This document shows, piece after piece, positions 1 through 6,211 of a stretch of DNA of 44,218 bases; positions within the stretch are counted from its first letter, which is position 1, and every line of letters starts with the position of its first letter. The notes under the pieces were generated by a model, which saw only the letters and a program-made list of their open reading frames with translations, was not told where the DNA came from and did not search any database. The stretch is from Microcystis aeruginosa Ma_SC_T_19800800_S464 (GTDB lineage: Bacteria > Cyanobacteriota > Cyanobacteriia > Cyanobacteriales > Microcystaceae), in contig SFBL01000130.1 in NCBI GenBank assembly GCA_007095785.1, forward strand, positions 1 to 44,218. Direction: 5' to 3'. A program made the position numbers and the translations under genes.

Positions 1-109
1 CTGTCTATCTCCAGCGTTGGATAATAATTATCTGTCAAAAAATAATGCTTCTACACAAGTTCTCTATTTAAATAAGAGAATTTTATCTGATTTTTTTTCA
101 AAATGAGAA

Positions 110-649
110 TTGCTGATTTATCAAGCAATAGCTTTACGAAATTTAGGAGAAGCATACCGGCGAATCAATGATTTGAATCAAGCTATATATTATACTCAAA
201 GAAGTCTTAATTTATCTGATCAAATAACCGATGAAGCAGGAATTATTTTGTCTTTGGGAAATTTAGCCTCAATTTATGGGCAACAAGCAAATTTTCAGGA
301 GTCTGAAAAATACTTTAAGCAACAAAAGAAAAGAGCTTTAGCCATTTCAGATGTAGCAGGTGTTGCCCATGCTTGTGCTGGATTAGGAGAAATTTATAGT
401 ATCACTCGAAAGGATGATCTAGCCTATCAATATCTTAAGCAAGCTTTAGATATTGCCCTCGATATTGGAGAACGATATATAGAGCTAGAGACTTTAATTA
501 TTTTGGCCGAATTTGAAGAAAAAACCCATGATCTTAAATCAGCTATTAATCACTGGCAAAAAGCCTTACATCTTTCTGAAAAACTAAATATTCTCTCACA
601 TAAAGAGAACTGTGAACAAAATCTAGAAAGGTTGTTAAACCCCAACTAA
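110..649 (+). CDS. TPR-repeat protein, C-terminal part (interrupted or partial)
   Basis: The 179 residues form about four tetratricopeptide helix pairs (roughly 9-36, 49-78, 90-116 and 128-155) with typical spacing such as LGEAYRR, LASIYGQQ and LGEIYS. TPRs are protein-protein scaffolds; no catalytic domain is visible. The start is doubtful: the first codon is TTG, and the same frame is open from base 2 up to a single TGA at 104-106. This is therefore probably the tail of a longer TPR protein that extends off the window and carries a nonsense codon, rather than a complete gene. It ends just before a strong hairpin at 670-702. Its last about 100 bases are duplicated at 2751-2846 plus 2931-2954. 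Low GC and the relic-rich surroundings suggest a variable locus. The TPR call is firm; the gene boundaries are not. Confidence 0.7.
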   Translation: MLIYQAIALRNLGEAYRRINDLNQAIYYTQRSLNLSDQITDEAGIILSLGNLASIYGQQANFQESEKYFKQQKKRALAISDVAGVAHACAGLGEIYSITRKDDLAYQYLKQALDIALDIGERYIELETLIILAEFEEKTHDLKSAINHWQKALHLSEKLNILSHKENCEQNLERLLNPN

Positions 650-669
650 GTTGAGACTGAGTAACGCAC

Positions 670-702
670 AGAAAACGGGTTTCTCGGAGAAACCCGTTTT
701 CT
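670..702. terminator. Perfect 15-bp hairpin with 3-base loop, probable terminator/dispersed palindrome
   Basis: AGAAAACGGGTTTCT, CGG, AGAAACCCGTTTTCT forms a perfect stem. It lies 21 bases after the TPR stop. The same palindrome with the same left flank (TAACGCAC) recurs at 5677-5709 after the methylase gene, so it is both a likely bidirectional terminator and a dispersed repeat. It has no long T tract. Confidence 0.7.
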
Positions 703-856
703 ACTTTGAAACAATCTGAATTTCCCTGACTCGGTGCATTGGTTTGGTTGGCTTTTCGGTGGTGATTAGTTCATCAGCTTGAATTTGTAGCGCAGCAGCA
801 ACATGAAGTGCATCCATCGCCGCTAAACCGTAAGTGCCAGCAATTTCATGACTCAC
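701..856 (-). pseudogene. VapC-type PIN-domain toxin, C-terminal relic
   Basis: On the − strand the frame reads (V)SHEIAGTYGLAAMDALHV, then an Ala-rich helix, then LITTEKPTKP and a TAG at 701-703. The AAMDALHVAAA and ITTEKP segments are the conserved second half of a PIN-domain ribonuclease (VapC family). About 50 residues are present. The N-terminal half, with the first acidic residues and the beta strand that carries them, is missing, and no proper start is seen. The stop codon lies at the end of the neighbouring hairpin. It overlaps the end of a second relic on the same strand. I infer a decayed VapBC-like TA module. Confidence 0.6.
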
Positions 857-988
857 TGCATCCCCCTCGACGTGAAGCAATTTCTTGTTCTATCTCGTCT
901 TCATTGAGCAGTTGCAATCCAGCTGCGATTGCCCGCTGTCGGATTTCCCATAACTTTTTGCTTAATGGTGTTTGGGGAATAAATTTTA
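846..988 (-). pseudogene. Small antitoxin-like protein relic upstream of VapC relic
   Basis: The − strand frame reads TPLSKKLWEIRQRAIAAG, then a short acidic helix (LLNEDEIEQEIASRRG) and a TGA at 846-848. Short proteins of this type precede PIN-domain toxins in cyanobacteria. The frame has a TAA about 5 codons before the recognisable part and no start codon, so the N-terminus is lost. The stop overlaps the PIN relic by a few bases, as in an intact TA operon. The antitoxin role is inferred from context. Confidence 0.5.
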
Positions 989-1059
989 ATTATATCTATT
1001 ACTTCGCTACCATTATTATTCAATTCTTTAATTAAGAAGTATAAAGATGGCATAATTAA

Positions 1060-1170
1060 TTATTCCGAATATTGGTATTTAGGCATTATTATAGCATTGC
1101 AATTTTCTAAAGTCAAACCCTCAACTCTAGCTAAATTAATACCATTAGTTTGTAGAATAGGAAATACTTT
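1060..1170 (-). pseudogene. Unidentified 36-residue protein relic
   Basis: An open − strand frame reads KVFPILQTNGINLARVEG and then LTLENCNAIIMPK, ending in TAA at 1060-1062. It has good amino-acid composition but no start and a stop immediately upstream. It looks like the C-terminal end of a lost gene; I do not recognise the family. With the two relics before it, it shows that 700-1200 is a graveyard of − strand genes. Confidence 0.25.
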
Positions 1171-1338
1171 TTAATCTTTAATTCTTAGGATAAGTTGAGG
1201 TATAGTTTCTCATCTTAACTTTAATTGGAGCGATCGCTGTTTTATTAAGTTTGAGAAGGGCGATCGCTGTTGAGTTGAGGATGAAGGAGAAATTTGAGCT
1301 ATAATAGGGGATAAAATTAACAAACAAGGTAATTATCA

Positions 1339-1536
1339 ATGCCATTAAAGCAAAAGTATATTACTGATGAACAGGGTAATCAAATCGGTATTCTTTTAGA
1401 TATAGAGGAATATCGAGAACTCCTAGAAGATTCTGAAGAATTGAATGCTATTAGAGCCTATGATTTAGCTATTTCGGAAGAGGAAGAAATTCCTTTTGAA
1501 CAGGCGATCGCCGAAATTGAAAATAGTCGTCAATGA
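1339..1536 (+). CDS. RelB/Phd-type antitoxin
   Basis: A 65-residue acidic protein with the N-terminal pattern YITDEQGNQIGILLDIEEY, typical of cyanobacterial antitoxins paired with RelE/ParE toxins: a small DNA-binding and dimerising N-terminus followed by a Glu-rich tail that wraps the toxin. The start ATG has an AAGGTAA ribosome-binding site 8 bases upstream. Its stop overlaps the toxin start in an ATGA, so the two are translationally coupled. It would neutralise the downstream toxin and probably repress the shared promoter. Two HIP1 octamers (1230 and 1260) lie in the promoter region. The family call is from sequence pattern; the exact subfamily is uncertain. Confidence 0.8.
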   Translation: MPLKQKYITDEQGNQIGILLDIEEYRELLEDSEELNAIRAYDLAISEEEEIPFEQAIAEIENSRQ

Positions 1537-1787
1537 ATTACACTATTGCGATTAAAAAACAAGCTTCTAAGGCTTTAGCTAATCTTCCCCAAGATAGTTA
1601 TCAGAAAGTTCGAGACGGGATTAGAGCATTAGCTGACAATCCAAGACCAGCAGGGTGTCTCAAACTGACAGGACGAGAAGGCTGGCCGATTCGGATTGGA
1701 GTTTATCGCGTTATTTACGGGATAGATGATTCCGCAAAAAAGGTGATTATTTTAGATATTGGACATCGAAAGGACATCTACCGATAG
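1533..1787 (+). CDS. RelE/ParE-superfamily toxin
   Basis: An 84-residue basic protein with the RelE fold signature: an N-terminal strand (YTIAIKKQASKALANLP), two helices, then LKLTGREGWPIRIGVYRVIY and the C-terminal IILDIGHRKDIYR. The R-x-G-x-YR-x-IY and HRKDIY elements are the conserved core of RelE mRNA interferases, which cut mRNA on the ribosome. Length is normal for the family. It overlaps the antitoxin by 4 bases. It could also be a ParE-like gyrase poison, but the HRKDIYR ending favours RelE. It appears intact. Confidence 0.88.
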   Translation: MNYTIAIKKQASKALANLPQDSYQKVRDGIRALADNPRPAGCLKLTGREGWPIRIGVYRVIYGIDDSAKKVIILDIGHRKDIYR

Positions 1788-1864
1788 GCGATCGCGTTTT
1801 TAATAAAAATTTGGAAGAGGCGATCGCTTATAATAAATCCAGTGATCAAAATAGAAGGAGGCAA

Positions 1865-2284
1865 ATGCCAGCAAAAGACCTCTATCACGAAGCCGTTAAA
1901 AATGCCTTAATTAAAGACGGCTGGACAATTACGGCTGATCCTTATCCTATTGAATATGAAGACGCTGAATTGTATCCAGACCTGGCGATCGAGAAATATA
2001 TTTCCGAAGAACAAAGACAACGTAAAATTATCATTGAAATTAAAAGCTTTCTTGGCCCTTCAATGCTCAAAGACTTTGAAATGGCTTTGGGACAATATAT
2101 TTTTTATCGTGATCTTATTCAATTAGGGCAAGATGAATACCAAGAAATCTATCTGGCTATCAAAGATGAAATTTATGAGACTTTTTTCCAACGAAAATCT
2201 ATTCAAGCCGTTATTAAAAGACACCAATTAGATTTATTAGTTGTCAACATCGAAAAAGAGGAAATTGTCCAATGGATAAACTAA
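1865..2284 (+). CDS. xisH: XisH family protein (element excision controlling factor)
   Basis: A 139-residue protein starting MPAKDLYHEAVKNALIKDGW, which is the characteristic opening of XisH. I chose the ATG at 1865 because a strong AAGGAGG lies just before it and the family starts with MPAKD. A core D..L(A)...KIIIEIKSFLG resembles a PD-(D/E)xK nuclease strand-turn-strand (Asp in YPDLAIEKY, EIK in IIIEIKS). In Anabaena xisH and xisI control excision of the fdxN element. In other cyanobacteria many copies occur without that element, and their role is unknown. It overlaps xisI by 13 bases, so the two are coupled. No heterocyst element boundary was seen here, so the name states family membership, not a proven function. 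Confidence 0.92.
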   Translation: MPAKDLYHEAVKNALIKDGWTITADPYPIEYEDAELYPDLAIEKYISEEQRQRKIIIEIKSFLGPSMLKDFEMALGQYIFYRDLIQLGQDEYQEIYLAIKDEIYETFFQRKSIQAVIKRHQLDLLVVNIEKEEIVQWIN

Positions 2285-2613
2285 CTAACTATCGCCAAAT
2301 TATTCAAAATATCTTAACAAAGCTAGACAAAATTGCGAATAGCTCATCCAAAAAAAAACTAGAAACCTGTTTAATTTTTGATGAAAATCATGATCATTAT
2401 CTATGGATGTCTATTGGTTGGATAAACAAAAAGAAAATCAACAATATTCAGATTCATATTCGTATTAAAAATGAAAGAGTTTATATTGAACAGGATTGGA
2501 CAGAAATAGGAATCACCTCTCAATTATTAGAAGCAGGGATTCCCAAAGAAGATATTGTTTTAGCATTTCATGATCCTGCAAGTCGTGAATTAACAGAATT
2601 TGCTATTGCTTAA
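2272..2613 (+). CDS. xisI: XisI family protein
   Basis: A 113-residue protein of the usual XisI length. It contains YRQIIQNILTK, the conserved FDENHDHYLWMSIGW and HIRIKNERVYIEQDWTEIG stretches, and the ending KEDIVLAFHDPASRELTEFA, all family hallmarks. It starts inside the 3' end of xisH (13-base overlap) and must act with XisH, probably as a complex. The XisH nuclease-like fold with a small partner and an overlapping arrangement resembles a two-gene toxin-antitoxin or defence unit; that is inference. It is followed by a HIP1-containing tandem repeat and the duplicated TPR tail. The gene is intact. Confidence 0.92.
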   Translation: MDKLTNYRQIIQNILTKLDKIANSSSKKKLETCLIFDENHDHYLWMSIGWINKKKINNIQIHIRIKNERVYIEQDWTEIGITSQLLEAGIPKEDIVLAFHDPASRELTEFAIA

Positions 2614-2619
2614 TCAGGG

Positions 2620-2700
2620 GCGATCGCTGTTTTACTGTGTAGATAGGAGAAGGCGATCGCTGTTTTACTGTGTAGATAGGAGAAGGCGATCGCTGTTTTT
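2620..2700. repeat. 33-bp tandem repeat built on HIP1 octamers
   Basis: The unit starts GCGATCGCTGTTTTACTGTG and continues TAGATAGGAGAAG. It occurs at 2620-2652 and 2653-2685, followed by a partial third unit from 2686. Each unit begins with the HIP1 palindrome GCGATCGC. A related diverged pair lies at 1230-1275 upstream of the antitoxin. It is non-coding, just after xisI. Confidence 0.85.
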
Positions 2701-2750
2701 CGGAGAATGATTTTAAATCTCCTCAATTAAGAGTCAAAGAACGTCAATCC

Positions 2751-2954
2751 GCTATTAATCACTGGCAACGAGCCTTACATCTTTCTGAAAAATTAAATAT
2801 TCTCTCACATAAAGAGAACTGTGAACAAAATCTAGAAAGGTTGTTATACTAAATCCGTTGAGTATAGACTACATAAAGACAACAGGCAAAAGGAGGAATA
2901 AATAATCAGTTTTTAATAACTGGATTTACTGTTAAACCCCAACTAAGTTGAGAC
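2751..2954 (+). pseudogene. Duplicated 3' tail of the TPR gene, split by a MITE
   Basis: Bases 2751-2846 match 542-637 closely (HWQ(K/R)ALHLSEKLNILSHK in translation), and 2931-2954 match 634-657. Between them sits an insertion at 2847-2930. A weaker match extends left to 2707. Only the last helix of the TPR protein is represented, so it cannot be functional. The region right of the match changes abruptly at 2955, just before the restriction-methylase gene. Confidence 0.85.
2846..2930. mobile_element. MITE (family A, copy 1)
   Basis: An 85-bp insertion with imperfect terminal inverted repeats (TACTAAATCCGTT on the left, AACTGGATTTACT on the right) lies inside a duplicated TPR tail. The first copy of that tail at 634-640 shows the uninterrupted site. 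A possible TTA direct repeat flanks it. It contains GGAGGAATAAATAATCAGTT, shared with copies at 5715-5762 and 23451-23543. It has no coding capacity. Confidence 0.8.
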
Positions 2955-2967
2955 CGGTATTATATAG

Positions 2968-5667
2968 ATGACTACTACTCTTGAAAGCTTACAGGAATTT
3001 ATTGATTTTTGTCAACAGCATATTACTGGCAAAGAAAGGAAAGAAGCTCAGATTTTCCTAGACCGTTTCTTTCGAGCTTTTGGTCATAAAGGTGCGTTAG
3101 AAGCGGGTGCAACCTATGAGGAGGCGATTACTAAAGGTAGCAAGAAAGGTAAGACTGGATTTGCTGATTTAGTTTGGAAACCTCGTGTTTTAATTGAAAT
3201 GAAAAAGCGAGGAGAAGATTTAAGTAAACACTATCCCCAAGCTTTTGAATACTGGAGTCGATTGGTTCCTAATCGCCCTCGCTATGTCTTATTATGTAAT
3301 TTTGATCAGTTCTGGATTTTTGATTTTGATCTTCAAATAGATGAACCGGTAGATCGAGTCAATCTCAACGATTTGAAAAACCGGGTGAGTGCGTTCAATT
3401 TTATGGAAGTAGGGAATCGTACCCCTATCTTTCAGAATAATCAAGTCGAAATTACAGAAACGGCAGCGCGGCGGATGGGTGAGTTGTTTCAACTGTTAAA
3501 AAAACGCGGTCAGAAAAGCGGTTTTGATCAGTTGACGGCGCAGCGATTTATTTTGCAGTGTGTCTTGGCAATGTTTGCGGAGGATCGAGGATTGTTACCA
3601 AGAGATTTATTTATTTCTTGTGTACAAGAATGTCTAAATGGTGGCAATTCTTATGATGTCTTGGGGGGATTGTTTCAACAGATGAACCAACCCGGAATTA
3701 CCCCTGCTGGTAAGTATCAGGGAGTGGATTATTTTAATGGGGGACTGTTTAGTATAATTCATCCAATTGAATTAAATCAGAAAGAATTAGAGTTTCTGGA
3801 TGTGGCAGCGCGTCAGGATTGGAGTAAGATCCGTCCGGCAATTTTTGGTAATATTTTTGAGGGGACAGCTAATGCGGAAGAACGTCATACTTACGGGATG
3901 CACTTTACCTCAGAAGCGGATATTATGAAAATTGTTCGCCCAACTATTAGCCGTTACTGGGAGGAAAGAATTGAGCAAGCTGGGACGATTGGGGAGTTAA
4001 ATACACTTCAGTTAGAATTACAGCAGTATAAGGTATTAGATCCTGCTTGCGGTTCGGGTAATTTTCTCTATGTCGCTTATCAAGAATTAAAGCGCATTGA
4101 ACAGTTATTAATTGAAAAGATTGCTAACCGTCGTCGTTCTGCTAGTGAGCAGTTACAGATTAGTTTTGTTACGCCTAAACAGTTTTATGGTATGGATATT
4201 AATCCTTTTGCTGTAGAATTAGCGCGGGTGACTTTAATGATTGCCCGGAAGGTGGCGATTGATAGGTTTAATTTGACGGAAGCTTCTTTACCTTTGGATA
4301 CTTTGGATGGTAATATTATCTGTGCTGATGCTTTGTTTACCGATTGGCAAAAAGCAGACGCAATTATCGGTAATCCTCCATTTTTAGGAGGTAAACACAT
4401 GAGATTAAATCTCAGTGATGATTATGTTAATAGGGTATTTACAAGGTTTTCTGAGGTTAAAGACTCGGTTGATTTTTGTTCCTATTGGTTTCGTCTAGCA
4501 CATAATCAATTAGATGAGAAAGGAAGGGCAGGTTTAGTCGGAACTAATTCTATTAGTCAAGGAAAAAGTCGTGTAGCAGCGTTGGATTATATTACTCACA
4601 ATGGTGGACACATTCATGAAGCGATTTCTACTCAGCCTTGGTCTGGTGAGGCTAATGTTCATGTTAGTATTGTCAATTGGAGTAAAATTGAACCGGTAAG
4701 TTATTATTTAGATAATCATCCAGTTTCTCAGATTAATTCTTCTTTGACGACGACAGTAGATGTTTCAAAAGCAGTTAGACTATTAGCCAACAAAAATATT
4801 AGTTTTCAAGGAGTGATACCAGTTGGTAAGGGATTTTATATTAAAAGTGAGCAAGCGGAAAAATGGATCGAAAATGATCTTAAGAATAAAGAGGTTTTAA
4901 AATTATCATCCTCTGCTGGTGATTTAACTGACAATCCTCATGGAAAACCTAGCCGCTGGATTATTGATTTTAACAATATGAGTTTAGAAGATGCTAGTGA
5001 ATATAAACTACCTTTTGAGCATATTAAATTAACTGTTAAGCTGGAAAGAGAGCAAAATAGACGAGAAGTTACTAAACTAAATTGGTGGAAATATGGTGAA
5101 AAAAGACCAGCAATGAGAACAGCAATTGAATCTTTAGCTTGTTACTTTAGTATTCCCGCACACTCAAAATGGTTTATTTTTGTTCCTACTTCTTTAGATT
5201 GGCTACCTAATAATTCGATTCATGTCGTTGCTTCTGATGATTTTTATATTCTCGGTATCTTAACATCAAATATCCATCGAATTTGGGTAAAAGCTCAAAG
5301 TTCAACTCTTGAAGACAGAACTCGCTATACTCCTAACACCTGTTTTGAAACCTTCCCCTTTCCCCAGACACCTTCACAGGAACTTGTCGAAAAAATCCGT
5401 CAAACCGCCGGGGAATTACACGAATACCGTAGCCAACAGATGGAGAAAAAACAATGGGGAATCACCAAACTATATAACCAATTCTTTAACGAACCCAGTA
5501 GCCAACTTTATCAACTCCATCAGAAATTAGATAAGCTAGTAATGGAGGCCTATCACTTCCAAGCTGACGAAGATATTTTAGAGAAATTATTAACCTTAAA
5601 CCTGGAATTAGCAGAAAAAGAGAAGCGAGGAGAAACCGTCATCGGTCCCTGGTCCCCTTACTCTTAG
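2968..5667 (+). CDS. MmeI-type (Type IIL) restriction endonuclease-methyltransferase
   Basis: This 899-residue single chain has the architecture of MmeI (about 920 aa). The N-terminal nuclease domain has the D67...E77-x-K79 motif (GFADLVW, VLIEMKKRG). A helical linker follows. The SAM-dependent adenine methylase has motif I VLDPACGSGNFL near residue 356 and catalytic motif IV NPPF near 469. A target-recognition region and a helical C-terminus (about 800-899) end the chain. Such enzymes cut some 20 bases from their site and protect host DNA by hemimethylation at N6-adenine with the same polypeptide, so no separate M or S gene is needed. None is found nearby. Catalytic residues appear intact. 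The gene starts ATG at 2968 and ends before a hairpin. It is bordered by the split TPR tail on the left and a MITE fragment on the right, which suggests recent acquisition. Specificity cannot be read from sequence. Confidence 0.9.
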   Translation: MTTTLESLQEFIDFCQQHITGKERKEAQIFLDRFFRAFGHKGALEAGATYEEAITKGSKKGKTGFADLVWKPRVLIEMKKRGEDLSKHYPQAFEYWSRLVPNRPRYVLLCNFDQFWIFDFDLQIDEPVDRVNLNDLKNRVSAFNFMEVGNRTPIFQNNQVEITETAARRMGELFQLLKKRGQKSGFDQLTAQRFILQCVLAMFAEDRGLLPRDLFISCVQECLNGGNSYDVLGGLFQQMNQPGITPAGKYQGVDYFNGGLFSIIHPIELNQKELEFLDVAARQDWSKIRPAIFGNIFEGTANAEERHTYGMHFTSEADIMKIVRPTISRYWEERIEQAGTIGELNTLQLELQQYKVLDPACGSGNFLYVAYQELKRIEQLLIEKIANRRRSASEQLQISFVTPKQFYGMDINPFAVELARVTLMIARKVAIDRFNLTEASLPLDTLDGNIICADALFTDWQKADAIIGNPPFLGGKHMRLNLSDDYVNRVFTRFSEVKDSVDFCSYWFRLAHNQLDEKGRAGLVGTNSISQGKSRVAALDYITHNGGHIHEAISTQPWSGEANVHVSIVNWSKIEPVSYYLDNHPVSQINSSLTTTVDVSKAVRLLANKNISFQGVIPVGKGFYIKSEQAEKWIENDLKNKEVLKLSSSAGDLTDNPHGKPSRWIIDFNNMSLEDASEYKLPFEHIKLTVKLEREQNRREVTKLNWWKYGEKRPAMRTAIESLACYFSIPAHSKWFIFVPTSLDWLPNNSIHVVASDDFYILGILTSNIHRIWVKAQSSTLEDRTRYTPNTCFETFPFPQTPSQELVEKIRQTAGELHEYRSQQMEKKQWGITKLYNQFFNEPSSQLYQLHQKLDKLVMEAYHFQADEDILEKLLTLNLELAEKEKRGETVIGPWSPYS

Positions 5668-5676
5668 TTAACGCAC

Positions 5677-5709
5677 AGAAAACGGGTTTCTCGGAGAAAC
5701 CCGTTTTCT
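5677..5709. terminator. Perfect 15-bp hairpin, second copy; terminator of the methylase gene
   Basis: Identical to the palindrome at 670-702, including the TAACGCAC left flank. It begins 10 bases after the methylase stop, consistent with a terminator. Because the sequence and its flank are shared with the TPR gene 3' region, it may be the right-hand remainder of the same duplicated tail. Confidence 0.7.
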
Positions 5710-5714
5710 ACTCA

Positions 5715-5762
5715 TGCAAAAAGGGGAATAAATAATCAGTCTTTAATAACCAGATTTAGTAT
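5715..5762. mobile_element. MITE family A fragment (copy 2)
   Basis: Bases 5715-5762 carry GCAAAAAGGGGAATAAATAA and end CAGATTTAGTAT, matching the right half of the MITE at 2846-2930. The left half and its terminal repeat are missing. It sits immediately right of the hairpin. Confidence 0.7.
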
Positions 5763-5868
5763 GACCACCATTCCACGGGTACATCAAGAAAAGTTAACGG
5801 GTCTATCCATTGATAGATAATGGTTTTTGGCTCTTGTAGTAGATATGTATGGGGGAAGTTTAGGCATT

Positions 5869-6117
5869 TTAGGTGGGAATTGGTTCACCCGGACGCAAAC
5901 TAGACCATTTACCAGTTTCCCGTAAAAAGCTTTCGCAACCCACCACATCCCACTCCATTTCGATATAATCTTCTTTGGTGCGAATGTTAACGTTAATAGA
6001 AGGGTTCTTCGCTTCAAAGTCCGGTGTCTCGGTGAGATGACGTTCCTGATGTTGCGTTTCTACGGCATGATAGGTGAGACAGCGATCAACAAAATAGCAG
6101 TTAATACAAATACACAT
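5869..6117 (-). CDS. ycf34: Ycf34 family protein
   Basis: This 82-residue protein begins MCICINCYFVDRC, with four cysteines at positions 2, 4, 7 and 13. It continues with the conserved TYHAVETQHQ, NPSINVNIRT and MEWDVVGCESF stretches, diagnostic of the cyanobacterial and plastid Ycf34 family. Published work on Synechocystis describes Ycf34 as an Fe-S cluster-binding protein affecting photosynthetic electron transport; the Cys-rich N-terminus seen here agrees. It stands alone on the − strand, divergent from cca, and the 94-base gap must hold both promoters. It marks the return to core genome after the accessory block. Confidence 0.93.
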   Translation of the reverse strand: MCICINCYFVDRCLTYHAVETQHQERHLTETPDFEAKNPSINVNIRTKEDYIEMEWDVVGCESFLRETGKWSSLRPGEPIPT

Positions 6118-6211
6118 AAGTTTAACTCTATAGGTCTTTTCCGTTAATCTAGCTCAGTCTCTCCCCAAATGGGGCCGGTCAAAATTATATTTTTGTAAAT
6201 TTATCCTCTCG

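Noticed and set aside
808-1035. A 75-codon + strand open frame
   Set aside because: It is antisense to two recognisable − strand relics (VapC-type and antitoxin-like) and has low-complexity, non-protein-like composition.
1865-2613. Boundary of an excisable heterocyst element around xisHI
   Set aside because: No recombinase gene and no direct repeat pair of the fdxN-element type were seen in the window.
2620-2700. Short regular repeats as a CRISPR array
   Set aside because: Units are contiguous with no spacers and only two and a half copies; no cas genes are present.
5784-6017. A 77-codon − strand frame overlapping ycf34
   Set aside because: It overlaps the clearly recognisable ycf34 gene in another frame and has no family features.
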